In this document: one piece after another, positions 29,116 through 39,271 of the stretch | Numbering within the stretch: the stretch's first letter is position 1 | Layout: the number at the start of each line of letters is the position of its first letter | Assembly (NCBI RefSeq): GCF_000224065.1 | Contig: NZ_AFWT01000001.1 | Coordinates: forward strand, 70,001-134,000 | Length of the DNA stretch: 64,000 nt | Origin: Thiorhodococcus drewsii AZ1 | GTDB taxonomy: Bacteria > Pseudomonadota > Gammaproteobacteria > Chromatiales > Chromatiaceae | Direction: 5' to 3' | Position numbers and translations under genes: made by a program | Notes under the pieces: model-generated | Databases searched by the model: none | What the model was told of the DNA's origin: nothing | What the model saw: the letters and a program-made list of their open reading frames with translations, nothing else

Positions 29116-30465
29116 ATGGCTGCAATGATCGAGAAGGTTCTGATCGCCAATCGGGGCGAGATCGCGCTGCGTATCCTGCGCGCCTGCCGCGAACTCGGGA
29201 TCAAAACCGTCGCTGTCCACTCCGAAGCCGACCGCGACCTGAAACACGTGCTGCTGGCGGATGAATCCGTCTGCATCGGACCGGCGGCCGCCCTTCAGAG
29301 CTATCTGAATGTCCCGGCCATCATCAGTGCGGCCGAGGTCACGGATACGGTCGCGATCCACCCAGGCTACGGCTTTTTGTCCGAAAACGCCGACTTCGCC
29401 GAACGCGTCGAGCGCTCCGGATTCATTTTCATCGGCCCCAAGCCCGACACCATCCGCATGATGGGCGACAAGGTCTCGGCCATCGCCGCCATGAAGGCGG
29501 CCGGCGTGCCCTGCGTCCCAGGCTCGGACGGACCGATCGACGACAACAAGAAACGCACCCTGGAACTGGCGCGCGAGATCGGCTATCCGATCATGATCAA
29601 GGCGTCCGGCGGCGGCGGCGGTCGCGGGATGCGCGTGGTGCACTCCGAGGCGACCCTGCTCAACGCCATCTCCCTGACCAAGGCGGAGGCGGCTGCGGCC
29701 TTCAACAACGACATGGTCTACATGGAGAAGTATCTGGAGAACCCGCGCCACATCGAGTTCCAGATCCTCGCCGACCAGATGGGCAACGCGATTCACCTGG
29801 GCGAGCGCGACTGCTCCATGCAGCGCCGCCACCAGAAGGTCCTGGAAGAGGCCCCCGCACCCGGCATCACCGAAGAGGAACGCAACGAGATCGGCGAGCG
29901 CTGCGCTGCGGCCTGCCGCGCCATCGGCTATCGCGGCGCAGGCACCTTCGAGTTCCTCTACGAGAACGGGCACTTCTATTTCATCGAGATGAACACCCGC
30001 GTCCAAGTCGAGCATCCGGTAACCGAGATGGTCACGGGCGTCGACATCGTGAAGGAGCAGATCCTGATCGCAGCCGGCGAGCCGTTGCGCTACACGCAGC
30101 AGGACATCCAGCTACGCGGTCACGCCATCGAGTGCCGCGTCAACGCCGAAGACTCCGAGACATTCATGCCGAGTCCGGGCAAAATCACCGAGTTCCATGC
30201 GCCGGGTGGACCGGGCGTGCGGGTCGAGACCCATATCTACTCGGGCTACACGGTCCCCTGCCACTACGACTCCATGATCGGCAAACTGATCACCCACGGC
30301 GAGGATCGTGAGGCGGCGATCGCGCGCATGTGCAACGCCCTGCGCGAAACCGTGATCGACGGCATCAATACCAACATCAAGCTCCAACGTTCCATCCTGC
30401 GCGACGGCGCCTTCCTCGCCGGTGGGGCGAACATCCACTATCTCGAAAAGAAGCTCGGGATGTAA
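29116..30465 (+). CDS. accC: Biotin carboxylase subunit of acetyl-CoA carboxylase
   Basis: 449 residues, family length. [17 protein letters not shown] start, ATP-grasp loop [32 protein letters not shown] and [19 protein letters not shown] (catalytic Glu/Asn/Arg). ATP-dependent carboxylation of AccB biotin. Cotranscribed with accB (118 bp gap) and likely with prmA (10 bp gap). Confidence 0.98.
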   Translation: MAAMIEKVLIANRGEIALRILRACRELGIKTVAVHSEADRDLKHVLLADESVCIGPAAALQSYLNVPAIISAAEVTDTVAIHPGYGFLSENADFAERVERSGFIFIGPKPDTIRMMGDKVSAIAAMKAAGVPCVPGSDGPIDDNKKRTLELAREIGYPIMIKASGGGGGRGMRVVHSEATLLNAISLTKAEAAAAFNNDMVYMEKYLENPRHIEFQILADQMGNAIHLGERDCSMQRRHQKVLEEAPAPGITEEERNEIGERCAAACRAIGYRGAGTFEFLYENGHFYFIEMNTRVQVEHPVTEMVTGVDIVKEQILIAAGEPLRYTQQDIQLRGHAIECRVNAEDSETFMPSPGKITEFHAPGGPGVRVETHIYSGYTVPCHYDSMIGKLITHGEDREAAIARMCNALRETVIDGINTNIKLQRSILRDGAFLAGGANIHYLEKKLGM

Positions 30466-30475
30466 CGGCGATCAC

Positions 30476-31360
30476 ATGCCCTGGTTACAGCTTTCATTCA
30501 ACGTCCCGCGCACCCAAGCGGAAACCTTCTCGCTCAATCTTGAGATCGCCGGCGCACTCTCGGTCACCCTCGGGGACGCGGGCGACGAACCGCAGCTGGA
30601 ACCGGGTCCGGGCGAAACGCCGCTCTGGTCGGAGGTGACCCTCACGGCCTTGTTCGACAATGACCCCGAGAACCAGGCACTGGTCGAGCGGCTGGCGCAG
30701 CACATTGGCGGGCAGCTGGGTTCGGCCCCGCGCATCGAGCGGATAGAGGATCAGGTGTGGGAGCGCGTCTGGCTCGACACCTTCAAGCCGGCCCGCTTCG
30801 GCCGGCGTCTCTGGATCTGTCCGCACGGCCAGCCTCCGGAGGCCGACGACGCGGTGGTGGTCAACCTGGATCCCGGACTGGCCTTCGGCACCGGACACCA
30901 CGCCACCACGGCGCTCTGTCTCGAATGGCTGGACGGGGCCGATCTCACCGGCAAAACCGTCCTCGACTTCGGCTGTGGCTCGGGCATTCTGGCCATCGCC
31001 GCGCTCAAGCTCGGGGCCGCACGCGCCATCGCCGTCGACCACGACCAGCAGGCACTGGACGCCACCCACGACAACGCGACCGCCAACGGCGTCTCTGAGC
31101 GCCTGGAGGTCTATCTTCCGGAACAGGCGCCCGAACAGGCGGTCGACTGCGTGCTGGCGAACATTCTCGCCGGTCCGCTGGTCAGCTTGGCACCGACCCT
31201 GATCGCGCGCCTGGACGTGGGAGGCGACCTGGTTCTCTCGGGGATCCTCGCCGATCAGATCGAGACCGTCAGCAGCGCCTACGCAGAGCGGATCCAGCTC
31301 GAACCCCCGCGTCTGCGCGAGGATTGGGCGCTGATCTGCGGACGACGCCCCCGCACCTGA
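30476..31360 (+). CDS. prmA: Ribosomal protein L11 methyltransferase
   Basis: 294 residues from ATG 30476 (MPWLQLSFNV), directly behind accC, as in E. coli relatives. DPGLAFGTGHHATTALCLEWL and VLDFGCGSGILAIAALKLGA are PrmA hallmarks, with CVLANILAGPL as the NxxA motif. Trimethylates L11 at several amino groups using SAM. Confidence 0.96.
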   Translation: MPWLQLSFNVPRTQAETFSLNLEIAGALSVTLGDAGDEPQLEPGPGETPLWSEVTLTALFDNDPENQALVERLAQHIGGQLGSAPRIERIEDQVWERVWLDTFKPARFGRRLWICPHGQPPEADDAVVVNLDPGLAFGTGHHATTALCLEWLDGADLTGKTVLDFGCGSGILAIAALKLGAARAIAVDHDQQALDATHDNATANGVSERLEVYLPEQAPEQAVDCVLANILAGPLVSLAPTLIARLDVGGDLVLSGILADQIETVSSAYAERIQLEPPRLREDWALICGRRPRT

Positions 31361-31475
31361 TCCGCGCCGAGGCACCACATCGGTCATCGCACCCTCGCCA
31401 TCGGTCGCAGCCGGCTCGACCGCGACCGACCGATTCGTCATCATAGAGACACATTCCAGCCGCCCGTCGTTTGCC

Positions 31476-32531
31476 GTGGTCGAAACCCAATCTCCCCTGA
31501 TCCGTCCGTTCAGCATCGGGCCCTACCGGCTTGCGAACAATCTGATCCTAGCCCCCATGGCCGGCATCACCGACCGCCCCTACCGCTCGCTCTGTCGACG
31601 CATGGGCGCTGGACTCGCCGTGGCCGAAATGGTCTCGTCCAACACCACGCTCTGGGGCCAGCGCAAGTCGCTCAAGCGACTCGACTACAGCGGTGAGGAC
31701 GGACCGATCTCGGCCCAGATCGTCGGCTCGGATCCTGCCGAGATGGCCGAGGCGGCGCGCGTCAACCTTGACCTTGGCGCCGACATCATCGACATCAACA
31801 TGGGCTGCCCGGCGAAGAAGGTCTGCAAGGTGGCGGCGGGATCGGCGCTGCTGCGCGACGAGCTGTTGGTCGGACACATCCTGGAGGCTGTGGTCGGCGC
31901 CGTGTCGGCACCCGTCACCCTCAAGATCCGCACCGGCTGGTCGCCCGAGAGCCGCAACGCGGTGCGTATCGCCGAGATCGCGCGCGACTGCGGCATCGCC
32001 GCGCTCACGGTGCACGGACGCACCCGGGCCTGTTCCTATGGGATCGCGGCCGAATACGACAGCATCCGAGCCATCCGCGAACAGGTCTCGATCCCGCTGA
32101 TCGCCAACGGCGATATCGCGAGCTCCGAACAGGCACGACACGTCCTAGACTACACGGGCGCCGATGCTATCATGATTGGACGCGCGGCCCAGGGACGCCC
32201 CTGGATCTTCCGCGATATCGCCGCCGAACTGGCCTCGGACAGCCACGCCTCCGAGGCGGCGCATGTTGGAATCCACCGCCCGGACCGAATCCCGCCCGCC
32301 AGCTGGATCAGAGACATTCTGAGGGAGCACCTAGAGGCGCTCTATCTGTTCTACGGCCACCATGGCGGCGTGCGCATCGCGCGCAAACACATCGCCTGGT
32401 ACTGCCGTCACCTGCCTGGTGCGGCAAAATTTAGAGACGACATCAACCGAACGGAGACCCCGTCCGAGCAACTGTCTCGGGTTCTCGCGTTCCTCGACCA
32501 ATGCCCCGACACGGAGACGAAAGCAGCATGA
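31476..32531 (+). CDS. dusB: tRNA-dihydrouridine synthase B
   Basis: 351 residues from GTG. FMN-binding LILAPMAGITDRPYR, DINMGCPAKKVCK (with the catalytic Cys), LTVHGRTRA and IANGDIAS are typical Dus motifs. Reduces uridine in the tRNA D-loop. Its TGA overlaps the fis ATG (ATGA); the dusB-fis operon is conserved and growth-phase controlled in relatives. Confidence 0.96.
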   Translation: MVETQSPLIRPFSIGPYRLANNLILAPMAGITDRPYRSLCRRMGAGLAVAEMVSSNTTLWGQRKSLKRLDYSGEDGPISAQIVGSDPAEMAEAARVNLDLGADIIDINMGCPAKKVCKVAAGSALLRDELLVGHILEAVVGAVSAPVTLKIRTGWSPESRNAVRIAEIARDCGIAALTVHGRTRACSYGIAAEYDSIRAIREQVSIPLIANGDIASSEQARHVLDYTGADAIMIGRAAQGRPWIFRDIAAELASDSHASEAAHVGIHRPDRIPPASWIRDILREHLEALYLFYGHHGGVRIARKHIAWYCRHLPGAAKFRDDINRTETPSEQLSRVLAFLDQCPDTETKAA

Positions 32532-32836
32532 AGACAGCGGCTGCGAAAGACGCATCGGCACACGAATCAACGGGGCTCCAACTCCTGGAGGCGAACCGCG
32601 CCGATCCGCTTGGGGTCTGCGTGCGCAACGCACTCAAGTTCTATCTCGAAAACATGGCGGATCACGAAGCGACCGGGCTCTACAGCCTGGTCATGGAGGA
32701 GGTCGAGCGGCCTCTCTTCGAAACCGTCCTCAATCACACCAACGGCAATTTGAGTCATGCCTCGCGGATGCTCGGCATGACGCGCAGCACCCTGCGCAAG
32801 CGGCTCACCGACTACGGGATCGAGCGCGACCTCTGA
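32528..32836 (+). CDS. fis: DNA-binding protein Fis
   Basis: 102 residues from ATG 32528, overlapping dusB. The C-terminal helix-turn-helix (LFETVLNHTNGNLSHASRML then GMTRSTLRKRLTDYGI) is diagnostic. Nucleoid protein that bends DNA and stimulates rRNA promoters and Xer/Hin-type recombination. Confidence 0.96.
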   Translation: MKTAAAKDASAHESTGLQLLEANRADPLGVCVRNALKFYLENMADHEATGLYSLVMEEVERPLFETVLNHTNGNLSHASRMLGMTRSTLRKRLTDYGIERDL

Positions 32837-32882
32837 GCGTCGAGTTACCGCCCTTCAAGCACACAGAATCCGGACCATATAG

Positions 32883-34442
32883 ATGCAAGCCATACAACGC
32901 GCCCTGATCAGCGTTTCCGACAAGACCGGCCTGGTCGATTTCGCCAAGGAACTCGCCGCCCGTGGCGTCGAGATCCTCTCCACCGGCGGAACCGCCCGTC
33001 TGCTCGCCGACCAGGGCATCCCGGTGATCGAGGTCTCCGACTTCACCGGCTTCCCGGAAATGATGGACGGACGCGTCAAGACGCTGCATCCGCGCATCCA
33101 CGGCGGTATCCTCGGCCGTCGCGGCATCGACGATCAGGTGATGGCCGATAACCAGATCCAGCCGATCGACCTGGTCGTGGTCAACCTCTACCCCTTCGAG
33201 CAGACGGTCGCCAAGCCCGATTGCGATCTGCCGACCGCGATCGAGAACATCGACATCGGCGGTCCCACCCTGCTGCGCGCTGCGGCCAAGAACCACGCCA
33301 GCGTGACCGTGGTGGTCGACGCCTCGGACTATCCGCGCGTCCTGGCCGAAATGGCCGACGCGGGCGGCGTGAGCGACGCAACCCGCTTCGACCTGGCGGC
33401 CAAGGTCTTCGAGCACACCGCCCGCTACGACGGCGCCATCGCCAACTATCTGGGCGCGCGCGCCGAGGGCGAGAGCGAGAGCGGCTTCCCGCGCGTCCTC
33501 AGCCTCCAGTTCAAGCGCAAGCAGTCGATGCGCTACGGCGAGAACCCGCACCAGAACGCGGCCTTCTATGTCGAGCACGCGATCAAGGAGGCCGGCATCT
33601 CGACCGCCGAGCAGACCCAGGGCAAGGAACTCTCCTACAACAACATCGCCGACACCGACGCCGCGCTCGAATGCGTCAAGCAGTTCGACGAGGCCCCGGC
33701 CTGCGTCATCGTCAAGCACGCCAACCCCTGCGGCGTCGCCTTCGGCGCCAACCTGCTGGAGGCCTACGACCGCGCCTACTCGACGGATCCCGAATCGGCC
33801 TTCGGCGGCATCATCGCCTTCAACCGCGCGCTCGACGCCGAGACCGCAAGCGCCATCGTCGAGCGCCAGTTCGTCGAGGTCATCATCGCGCCCAGCATCT
33901 CGGACGCGGCCCGCGAGGTCGTGGCGGCCAAGAAGAACGTGCGTCTGCTCGCCTGCGGCGACTGGTCCAGCGAGTCCGTCCATCGCTTCGACTTCAAGCG
34001 GGTCAACGGCGGTCTCCTGGTCCAGGACGCCGACCTGCGTCTCACCGGTGACGTGCGCGTGGTGACCGAGCGCGAGCCGACGCCCGAGCAGATGGACGAC
34101 CTGCTCTTCACCTGGCGGGTGGCCAAGTTCGTCAAGTCCAACGCCATCGTCTACGGCCGCGAGCGCATGACCATCGGCGTCGGCGCCGGACAGATGAGCC
34201 GGGTCAACTCCGCGCGCATCGCCCGCATCAAGGCCGAGCAGGCGGGCCTCGTGGTAGCCGGTTCCGTGATGGCGTCCGACGCCTTCTTCCCCTTCCGCGA
34301 CGGCATCGACCAGGCAGCGGAGGCCGGCATCACGGCGGTCATCCAGCCCGGTGGATCCATGCGTGACGAAGAGGTCATCACCGCCGCCAACGAGCACGGC
34401 ATGACCATGGTCTTCACCGGAATGCGCCACTTCCGTCATTGA
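32883..34442 (+). CDS. purH: Bifunctional AICAR formyltransferase / IMP cyclohydrolase
   Basis: 519 residues. The N-terminal MGS-like cyclohydrolase domain ([46 protein letters not shown]) is joined to the formyltransferase domain ([12 protein letters not shown] with catalytic Lys-His, [22 protein letters not shown]). Performs the last two steps of IMP synthesis. purD lies further downstream, separated by an LpxA-like gene, as a loose purine group. Confidence 0.98.
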   Translation: MQAIQRALISVSDKTGLVDFAKELAARGVEILSTGGTARLLADQGIPVIEVSDFTGFPEMMDGRVKTLHPRIHGGILGRRGIDDQVMADNQIQPIDLVVVNLYPFEQTVAKPDCDLPTAIENIDIGGPTLLRAAAKNHASVTVVVDASDYPRVLAEMADAGGVSDATRFDLAAKVFEHTARYDGAIANYLGARAEGESESGFPRVLSLQFKRKQSMRYGENPHQNAAFYVEHAIKEAGISTAEQTQGKELSYNNIADTDAALECVKQFDEAPACVIVKHANPCGVAFGANLLEAYDRAYSTDPESAFGGIIAFNRALDAETASAIVERQFVEVIIAPSISDAAREVVAAKKNVRLLACGDWSSESVHRFDFKRVNGGLLVQDADLRLTGDVRVVTEREPTPEQMDDLLFTWRVAKFVKSNAIVYGRERMTIGVGAGQMSRVNSARIARIKAEQAGLVVAGSVMASDAFFPFRDGIDQAAEAGITAVIQPGGSMRDEEVITAANEHGMTMVFTGMRHFRH

Positions 34443-34450
34443 GAGCGGTC

Positions 34451-34537
34451 AGCTTCCAGCCCCCAGCCTCCAGCTGTCGAGCCATTAGAGTGGCGAGGTT
34501 CCAGACAGCCACCGCTGGAGGCTGAAGGCTGAAAGCT
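34451..34537. repeat. Imperfect inverted repeat between purH and the lpxA-like gene
   Basis: AGCTTCCAGCCCCCAGCC at 34451-34468 pairs imperfectly with GGCTGAAGGCTGAAAGCT at 34520-34537; the following TCCAGC and GCTGGAG extend the arms. Each arm is itself built of (A/C)GCCTCCAGC-like units. No T run follows, so it looks more like a dispersed repeat or an mRNA-stabilising hairpin than a terminator. Confidence 0.6.
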
Positions 34538-34549
34538 GGAGGCTATCCC

Positions 34550-35326
34550 ATGTCCATCCATCCCACTGCCATCGTCGAGGACGGGGCCGAGGTCGACCCC
34601 AGCGTCGCCATCGGCCCCTACTCCATCGTCGAGTCCGGCGCCGTCATCGGCGAGGGCTGCCGCATCGAGAGTTGCGTGCGCATCTTTGCCAATACCCGCA
34701 TGGGCCGCGACAACCGGGTCTGCCACGGTGTGACGCTCGGCTCCGAACCGCAGGACCTGACCTTCACGCCCGAGAAGGCGCGCCCGCTGGTCATCGGCGA
34801 CCGCAATCATTTCAAGGAAGGGGTGAACATCAGCTGCGGCGTCAAATCGGAGGAAGGCACGCGAATCGGCAGCGACAATTTCTGGATGGCCTTTTCGCAC
34901 GCGGGCCATGACTGCGTCGTCGGCGATCACAACATCTTCGCCAACACGGCGACTCTGGCCGGTCATGTCGAGGTCGAGGACCGCACCTTCATCTCGGGGC
35001 AGGTCGCGGTGCATCAGTTCTGTCGCATCGGTTCACTGGCCATGGTGGCCGGGGTCACCGGCGTCGCCCAGGACGTACCGCCCTATGCACTGGTGGATGG
35101 GCACCGCGCGCGCATGCTCGGACTGAATGTCGTTGGACTGAGACGCAACGGTTTCACCCAAGAGCAGCGCAGCCGCATCAAGGCGGTCTACCGCCTGGTG
35201 CTGCGTTCGGGCCTGAAACAGGCCGAGGCGTTGGCCCGAGCTGAGCAAGACTATCCCGGCCCCGAAACCGACCACATTCTGAGCTTCATCCGATCGAGCC
35301 GACGGGGACTCGTCTCCTTCGACTAG
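34550..35326 (+). CDS. LpxA-like UDP-GlcNAc O-acyltransferase (isolated copy)
   Basis: 258 residues of hexapeptide-repeat left-handed beta-helix followed by the LpxA C-terminal helices ([16 protein letters not shown]). Histidines in [15 protein letters not shown] and AVHQFCRIG match the catalytic and ligand positions of LpxA. The usual TIHRGT segment is replaced by NISCGV, and the gene is not next to lpxD, fabZ or lpxB. It may be the lipid A enzyme or a paralogue acylating another nucleotide sugar. Flanked by purH and purD, so location gives no help. Confidence 0.75.
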   Translation: MSIHPTAIVEDGAEVDPSVAIGPYSIVESGAVIGEGCRIESCVRIFANTRMGRDNRVCHGVTLGSEPQDLTFTPEKARPLVIGDRNHFKEGVNISCGVKSEEGTRIGSDNFWMAFSHAGHDCVVGDHNIFANTATLAGHVEVEDRTFISGQVAVHQFCRIGSLAMVAGVTGVAQDVPPYALVDGHRARMLGLNVVGLRRNGFTQEQRSRIKAVYRLVLRSGLKQAEALARAEQDYPGPETDHILSFIRSSRRGLVSFD

Positions 35327-35444
35327 GAGCGCCTTGTCGCACCCGACTTTCGCCAGCCGCCAGACGCGGCCGGCTCCCGATATTCGGCATCGGCAATGCC
35401 GACCCTCTTCCAAGTACACTAACGATTCAATCTGGAGACGTTCG

Positions 35445-36728
35445 ATGAAGATTTTGATCATTGGCAGCGGTGGGCGCGAGCACGCACTTGCCTGGAAGGC
35501 TGCTCAGTCCCCGCTGGCGGAGCAGATCTTCGTCGCCCCGGGCAATGGCGGCACGGCATGCGAGCCCGGAGTCCAGAACCTACCGATCTCGGCGACAGAC
35601 ATTGCGGCGCTCGTCCGCTTCGCCCGCGAGGAATCCATCGGTCTGACCATCGTCGGCCCCGAGGCCCCGCTGGTCGCCGGCCTGGTCGATGCTTTCGAGG
35701 CGACCGGCCTACCCTGCTTCGGCCCCACGCAGAGCGCCGCACAGCTCGAAGGCTCGAAGGCATTCACCAAGGACTTCCTCACCCGTCACGGCATTCCGAC
35801 CGCAAGCTACGGGGTCTTCACCGAGATCGAGCCCGCGCTCGACTACCTGCGGGTGATCGGCGCACCGGTCGTGGTCAAGGCCGATGGACTGGCCGCCGGC
35901 AAGGGCGTCATCCTGGCCGACGACCTGGCGACCGCCGAGGCCGCAGTGCGCGACATGCTTGACGCGGGCCGTTTCGGCACGGCCGGCGCCCGCGTGGTGA
36001 TCGAGGAATTTCTCACCGGCGAGGAGGCGAGCTTCATCGCCATGGTCGACGGCGGCAACATCCTGCCGCTGGCCTCCTCTCAGGACCACAAGGCACGTGA
36101 CGACGGCGACCAGGGTCCCAATACCGGAGGCATGGGCGCCTATTCGCCCGCCCCCATCGTCACACCCGAGATCCACGCACGCATCATGCGCGAGGTCATG
36201 GAGCCAACCATTGCCGGACTCGCCAGCGAAGGCATCCGTTATTTGGGTTTTCTGTACGCCGGCATCATGATTGACGGGGATGGCACCCCGAAGGTACTGG
36301 AATTCAACTGCAGAATGGGCGACCCCGAAACCCAGCCGTTACTGGTACGGCTCAAATCAGATCTGGTCGAACTCTGCCTCGCTGCGGTCGAGGGCCGGCT
36401 CGATACCGCGACCGCCGACTGGGATCCACGTGCCGCGCTCGGTGTCGTGATGGCGGCCGGCGGCTACCCTGAAGACTATGCGACGGGCGATCGCATCTCG
36501 GGGCTCGACGCGATTCCAGCGGATGAGGCCAAGGTCTTTCACGCCGGCACTGCGCTGGACGGCGATGAGGTCGTCACCAACGGCGGACGCGTACTCTGCG
36601 TGACAGCACTTGGACAAGGCGTTTACGAGGCGAATAAGCTAGCCTATAGAGCCGTTGATCGGATTCACTGGGACGGCTGCTTCTGTCGCCGGGACATTGG
36701 GTATCGAGCGATCGCACGGGAAGGCTGA
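35445..36728 (+). CDS. purD: Phosphoribosylamine-glycine ligase
   Basis: 427 residues from ATG 35445 (MKILIIGSGGREHALAW) with GGAGA about six bases before. ATP-grasp features: FTKDFLTRHGIPTA, VVKADGLAAGKGVI, LEFNCRMGDPETQPLL. Second step of purine synthesis. A small hairpin with 7-bp arms (36771-36789) follows the stop but lacks a T run. Confidence 0.97.
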   Translation: MKILIIGSGGREHALAWKAAQSPLAEQIFVAPGNGGTACEPGVQNLPISATDIAALVRFAREESIGLTIVGPEAPLVAGLVDAFEATGLPCFGPTQSAAQLEGSKAFTKDFLTRHGIPTASYGVFTEIEPALDYLRVIGAPVVVKADGLAAGKGVILADDLATAEAAVRDMLDAGRFGTAGARVVIEEFLTGEEASFIAMVDGGNILPLASSQDHKARDDGDQGPNTGGMGAYSPAPIVTPEIHARIMREVMEPTIAGLASEGIRYLGFLYAGIMIDGDGTPKVLEFNCRMGDPETQPLLVRLKSDLVELCLAAVEGRLDTATADWDPRAALGVVMAAGGYPEDYATGDRISGLDAIPADEAKVFHAGTALDGDEVVTNGGRVLCVTALGQGVYEANKLAYRAVDRIHWDGCFCRRDIGYRAIAREG

Positions 36729-36864
36729 GAACCCTCGCCGACCGCGACGTATCATGCTGACACGAGGAATCGGTCGCGCCGTGCGACCGGCTCACTGAGT
36801 CGACTTCATGTCCCGCGAGGAGCGCGCGGCTTCGATCATTCTCAGGGGCGTGGAGAACACTAGA

Positions 36865-38490
36865 ATGCCAGCAGGACTTTTATCCAAGACCTATCTCGTC
36901 ATCGACGATTTTCCGGATATGCGCGCGGCGATCCGCAGCATTATTCGCTCAATCGGCGCAACCCAGGTCGACCAGGCGCGTGACGGCAAGGAAGCCATCG
37001 ATCTGATGCAGAAAACCCGCTATGACATCATCCTCTGCGACTACAATCTCGGCCCAGGCAAGGACGGACAACAGATCCTCGAAGAAGCGCGTTATCGTCA
37101 GCTGATCGGCGTCGACACCATTTTCGTCATGATCACGGCTGAAAATACACGCGACATGGTGATGGGCGCGGTGGAGCACATCCCCGATAGCTATCTCTCC
37201 AAACCCTTCACCAAGGAACTGCTGCAGAAACGGTTGGAGAAACTCTACGCACGCAAGGCCGATCTGCAAACGGTCAACAAGGCCCTGATGGCCAAAAACT
37301 ATAACGCCGCGATCGCCGAGCTCGACCGCCTCATCTCCACCAACCCCAAGAACCTCTCCGAGCTTCTGAAGCTCAAGGCCGAGACCTGTATCACGACCAG
37401 CCGATATGATGACGCCAAGGAGATCTACGACCAGGTCCTCGACGCGCGCGAGATCCCCTGGGCGAGACTGGGCCTGGGGAAGGTTCAGTTCTACAAGACC
37501 GACTACCCTCAGGCCCGGGAAACCTTCGAGCAACTGATCGCCCAGGACCCGAATCTCATTCTCGCCTACGACTGGCTGGCCAAGACCCAGTCTGCGCTGA
37601 AGGAATTCACGGTGGCGGAGAAGACGCTTCAGACCGCCGTGAAGCTGTCGCCGCGCGGGCTTAAACGCCAGCAGCTTCTCGGCGACCTGGCACTTGGAAA
37701 CGGCGACAGCGAGCAGGCCGAAATCGCCTACGAACACGCCGTGACGCTGGCCAAAAACTCCGTCTTGAATCATCCCGCGCTATTCGCCGGACTGGCGAAA
37801 TCCAAGTCCGCGAACAACAAACACACGGAGGCGCTCAAGGTCATCGCCGACATCGGCAAGAAGTTCCAAGGCAGCGATGAGGCAGCCTTCTATGTCGCCA
37901 GCACGACGGCCTTGGTGAAACACTCACAGGGGGATACCGAAGGCGCGCAGGAGGCCATGCATGCCGCCGAGGCGGCCATGAAGGATCTTGGAGCGCGCGC
38001 CCAGGATCATCTGTTCGCCCTCGAAATGGCGACGACCTACTCCGAACTCGACGAAACGGACAAGGCCGCAGCCCTGCTTCATCAAACCATCGCCAACAAT
38101 CACGACGAGCACGAATGCCTGGCGCAAATCGTTCAGATCTGCAGCAAGGCCGGCATAGAATACGATGCCGAAAAGGCCATCCGCGAAATTCGGCAGCACG
38201 TCGTCAAGACCAACAACGCGGGCGTTCGACTGATCAAGCAGGGCGACTTCGATGCCGCCATCACACTGCTACGCGAAGCGGCCGAAGAGATGCCGGCCAA
38301 CAAGACCATCAACCTCAATGTGGCCAAGGCCATCATCATGAAGATGGAGCAAGCCGGCGCCACCAGCGAGGACATCCTGGCGGTGCGTCATTACGTGGAG
38401 CGCGTACAGGGGCTTGCACCCGGAGATTGGCGTGTGGCAGACATCCTCCTACGCCTTAGACAGCTTGCCCCCAAGGCCAGCGGAGAGTAG
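36865..38490 (+). CDS. CheY-like receiver fused to TPR repeats
   Basis: 541 residues from ATG 36865 with GGAG nine bases upstream (a longer frame opens at 36808). Residues 8-125 form a receiver domain: acidic pair DD at 14-15, phospho-acceptor D59 in LCDYNLGPG, MITAEN, and YLSKPFTKELL with the conserved Lys. From about 135 to 530 the sequence is helical repeat, reading as multiple TPR units (AEKTLQTAVKLSPRG, EQAEIAYEHAVTLAKN, AAALLHQTIANN). There is no DNA-binding or enzymatic output, so signal is passed by protein contacts. It is followed after 5 bp by a histidine kinase gene, then by VWA and acidic membrane protein genes. Confidence 0.88.
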   Translation: MPAGLLSKTYLVIDDFPDMRAAIRSIIRSIGATQVDQARDGKEAIDLMQKTRYDIILCDYNLGPGKDGQQILEEARYRQLIGVDTIFVMITAENTRDMVMGAVEHIPDSYLSKPFTKELLQKRLEKLYARKADLQTVNKALMAKNYNAAIAELDRLISTNPKNLSELLKLKAETCITTSRYDDAKEIYDQVLDAREIPWARLGLGKVQFYKTDYPQARETFEQLIAQDPNLILAYDWLAKTQSALKEFTVAEKTLQTAVKLSPRGLKRQQLLGDLALGNGDSEQAEIAYEHAVTLAKNSVLNHPALFAGLAKSKSANNKHTEALKVIADIGKKFQGSDEAAFYVASTTALVKHSQGDTEGAQEAMHAAEAAMKDLGARAQDHLFALEMATTYSELDETDKAAALLHQTIANNHDEHECLAQIVQICSKAGIEYDAEKAIREIRQHVVKTNNAGVRLIKQGDFDAAITLLREAAEEMPANKTINLNVAKAIIMKMEQAGATSEDILAVRHYVERVQGLAPGDWRVADILLRLRQLAPKASGE

Positions 38491-38495
38491 ACACG

Positions 38496-39167
38496 ATGGA
38501 TTTTTCCGACATCCTCGCCTCATCCATTCACGACATCAAAAACTCGCTGGGGATGATCCTAAACAACCTCGACGACCTGATCACCAGCCCGGAAAACCAC
38601 ATCAAGGATCCGCGTCAAACCCGGTTGCTTCAGGATGAGGCACGTCGCGTCAACAGCAACCTAATCCAACTCCTGGCCCTCTACAAATTAGGCCACGCCG
38701 AACTGGTCGTACATGTCGCCGAGTACAACCTCGAGGACTTCCTCGATGAGGTGATCGCCGACAACCAGGCGGTCTGCAACGCGCTCGACATCCAACTCGA
38801 TCAATCTTGCGCCCCGGACCTGAGCGGCTACTTCGACTCCGAACTCGTCAGGAGCGTGCTCGACAACGCGATCGGCAATGCCCGCCGTTACGCCAAGAGC
38901 CGTATTCTGTTGAGCGCCGATCACGAGAACGACGGCCTGGTGATCCGCGTCGAGGACGACGGAACGGGCTTCCCGGCACGATTCATCGGCCGATTGGACC
39001 CAACCCACCCGCTGCAACAAGGAGAGGGCGCCGGCCGCACCAAGTTGGGACATTATTTCTCGGCCCAGATCGCCAGCCTGCACAAGACATCCGACCATCA
39101 GGGATACATCCAGCTCAAAAACGGACACCAACTTTCGGGCGGCTGCCTCGAACTCTGGCTGCCCTAA
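38496..39167 (+). CDS. Sensorless histidine kinase
   Basis: 223 residues. H-box at the very N-terminus (SSIHDIKNSLG, His12), then a short dimerisation helix pair, N-box LDNAIGNARRYAKS, G1 VEDDGTGFP and a degenerate G2 region (GRTKLGHYFSAQIASLH). There is no transmembrane or PAS part, so it is soluble and must receive its signal from a partner. It starts 5 bp after the CheY-TPR gene, its likely substrate. Confidence 0.85.
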   Translation: MDFSDILASSIHDIKNSLGMILNNLDDLITSPENHIKDPRQTRLLQDEARRVNSNLIQLLALYKLGHAELVVHVAEYNLEDFLDEVIADNQAVCNALDIQLDQSCAPDLSGYFDSELVRSVLDNAIGNARRYAKSRILLSADHENDGLVIRVEDDGTGFPARFIGRLDPTHPLQQGEGAGRTKLGHYFSAQIASLHKTSDHQGYIQLKNGHQLSGGCLELWLP

Positions 39168-39271
39168 CGGCGTCTGGAGGAAATCACCGGCAGTGCACAT
39201 CGAGTCGCCCGGCAGCTCCTCTGCCGTGCGAAAGGACTCAAGACAATGGACTTAGGTCCGAGACACTCAGT

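Noticed and set aside
32805-34439. 544-codon minus-strand frame opposite purH
   Set aside because: purH is unmistakable on the plus strand; the antisense product is Gly/Asp/His-rich low complexity.
36771-36789. Hairpin after purD as terminator
   Set aside because: The stem is good (CGGTCGC / GCGACCG), but no T run follows; too weak to call.
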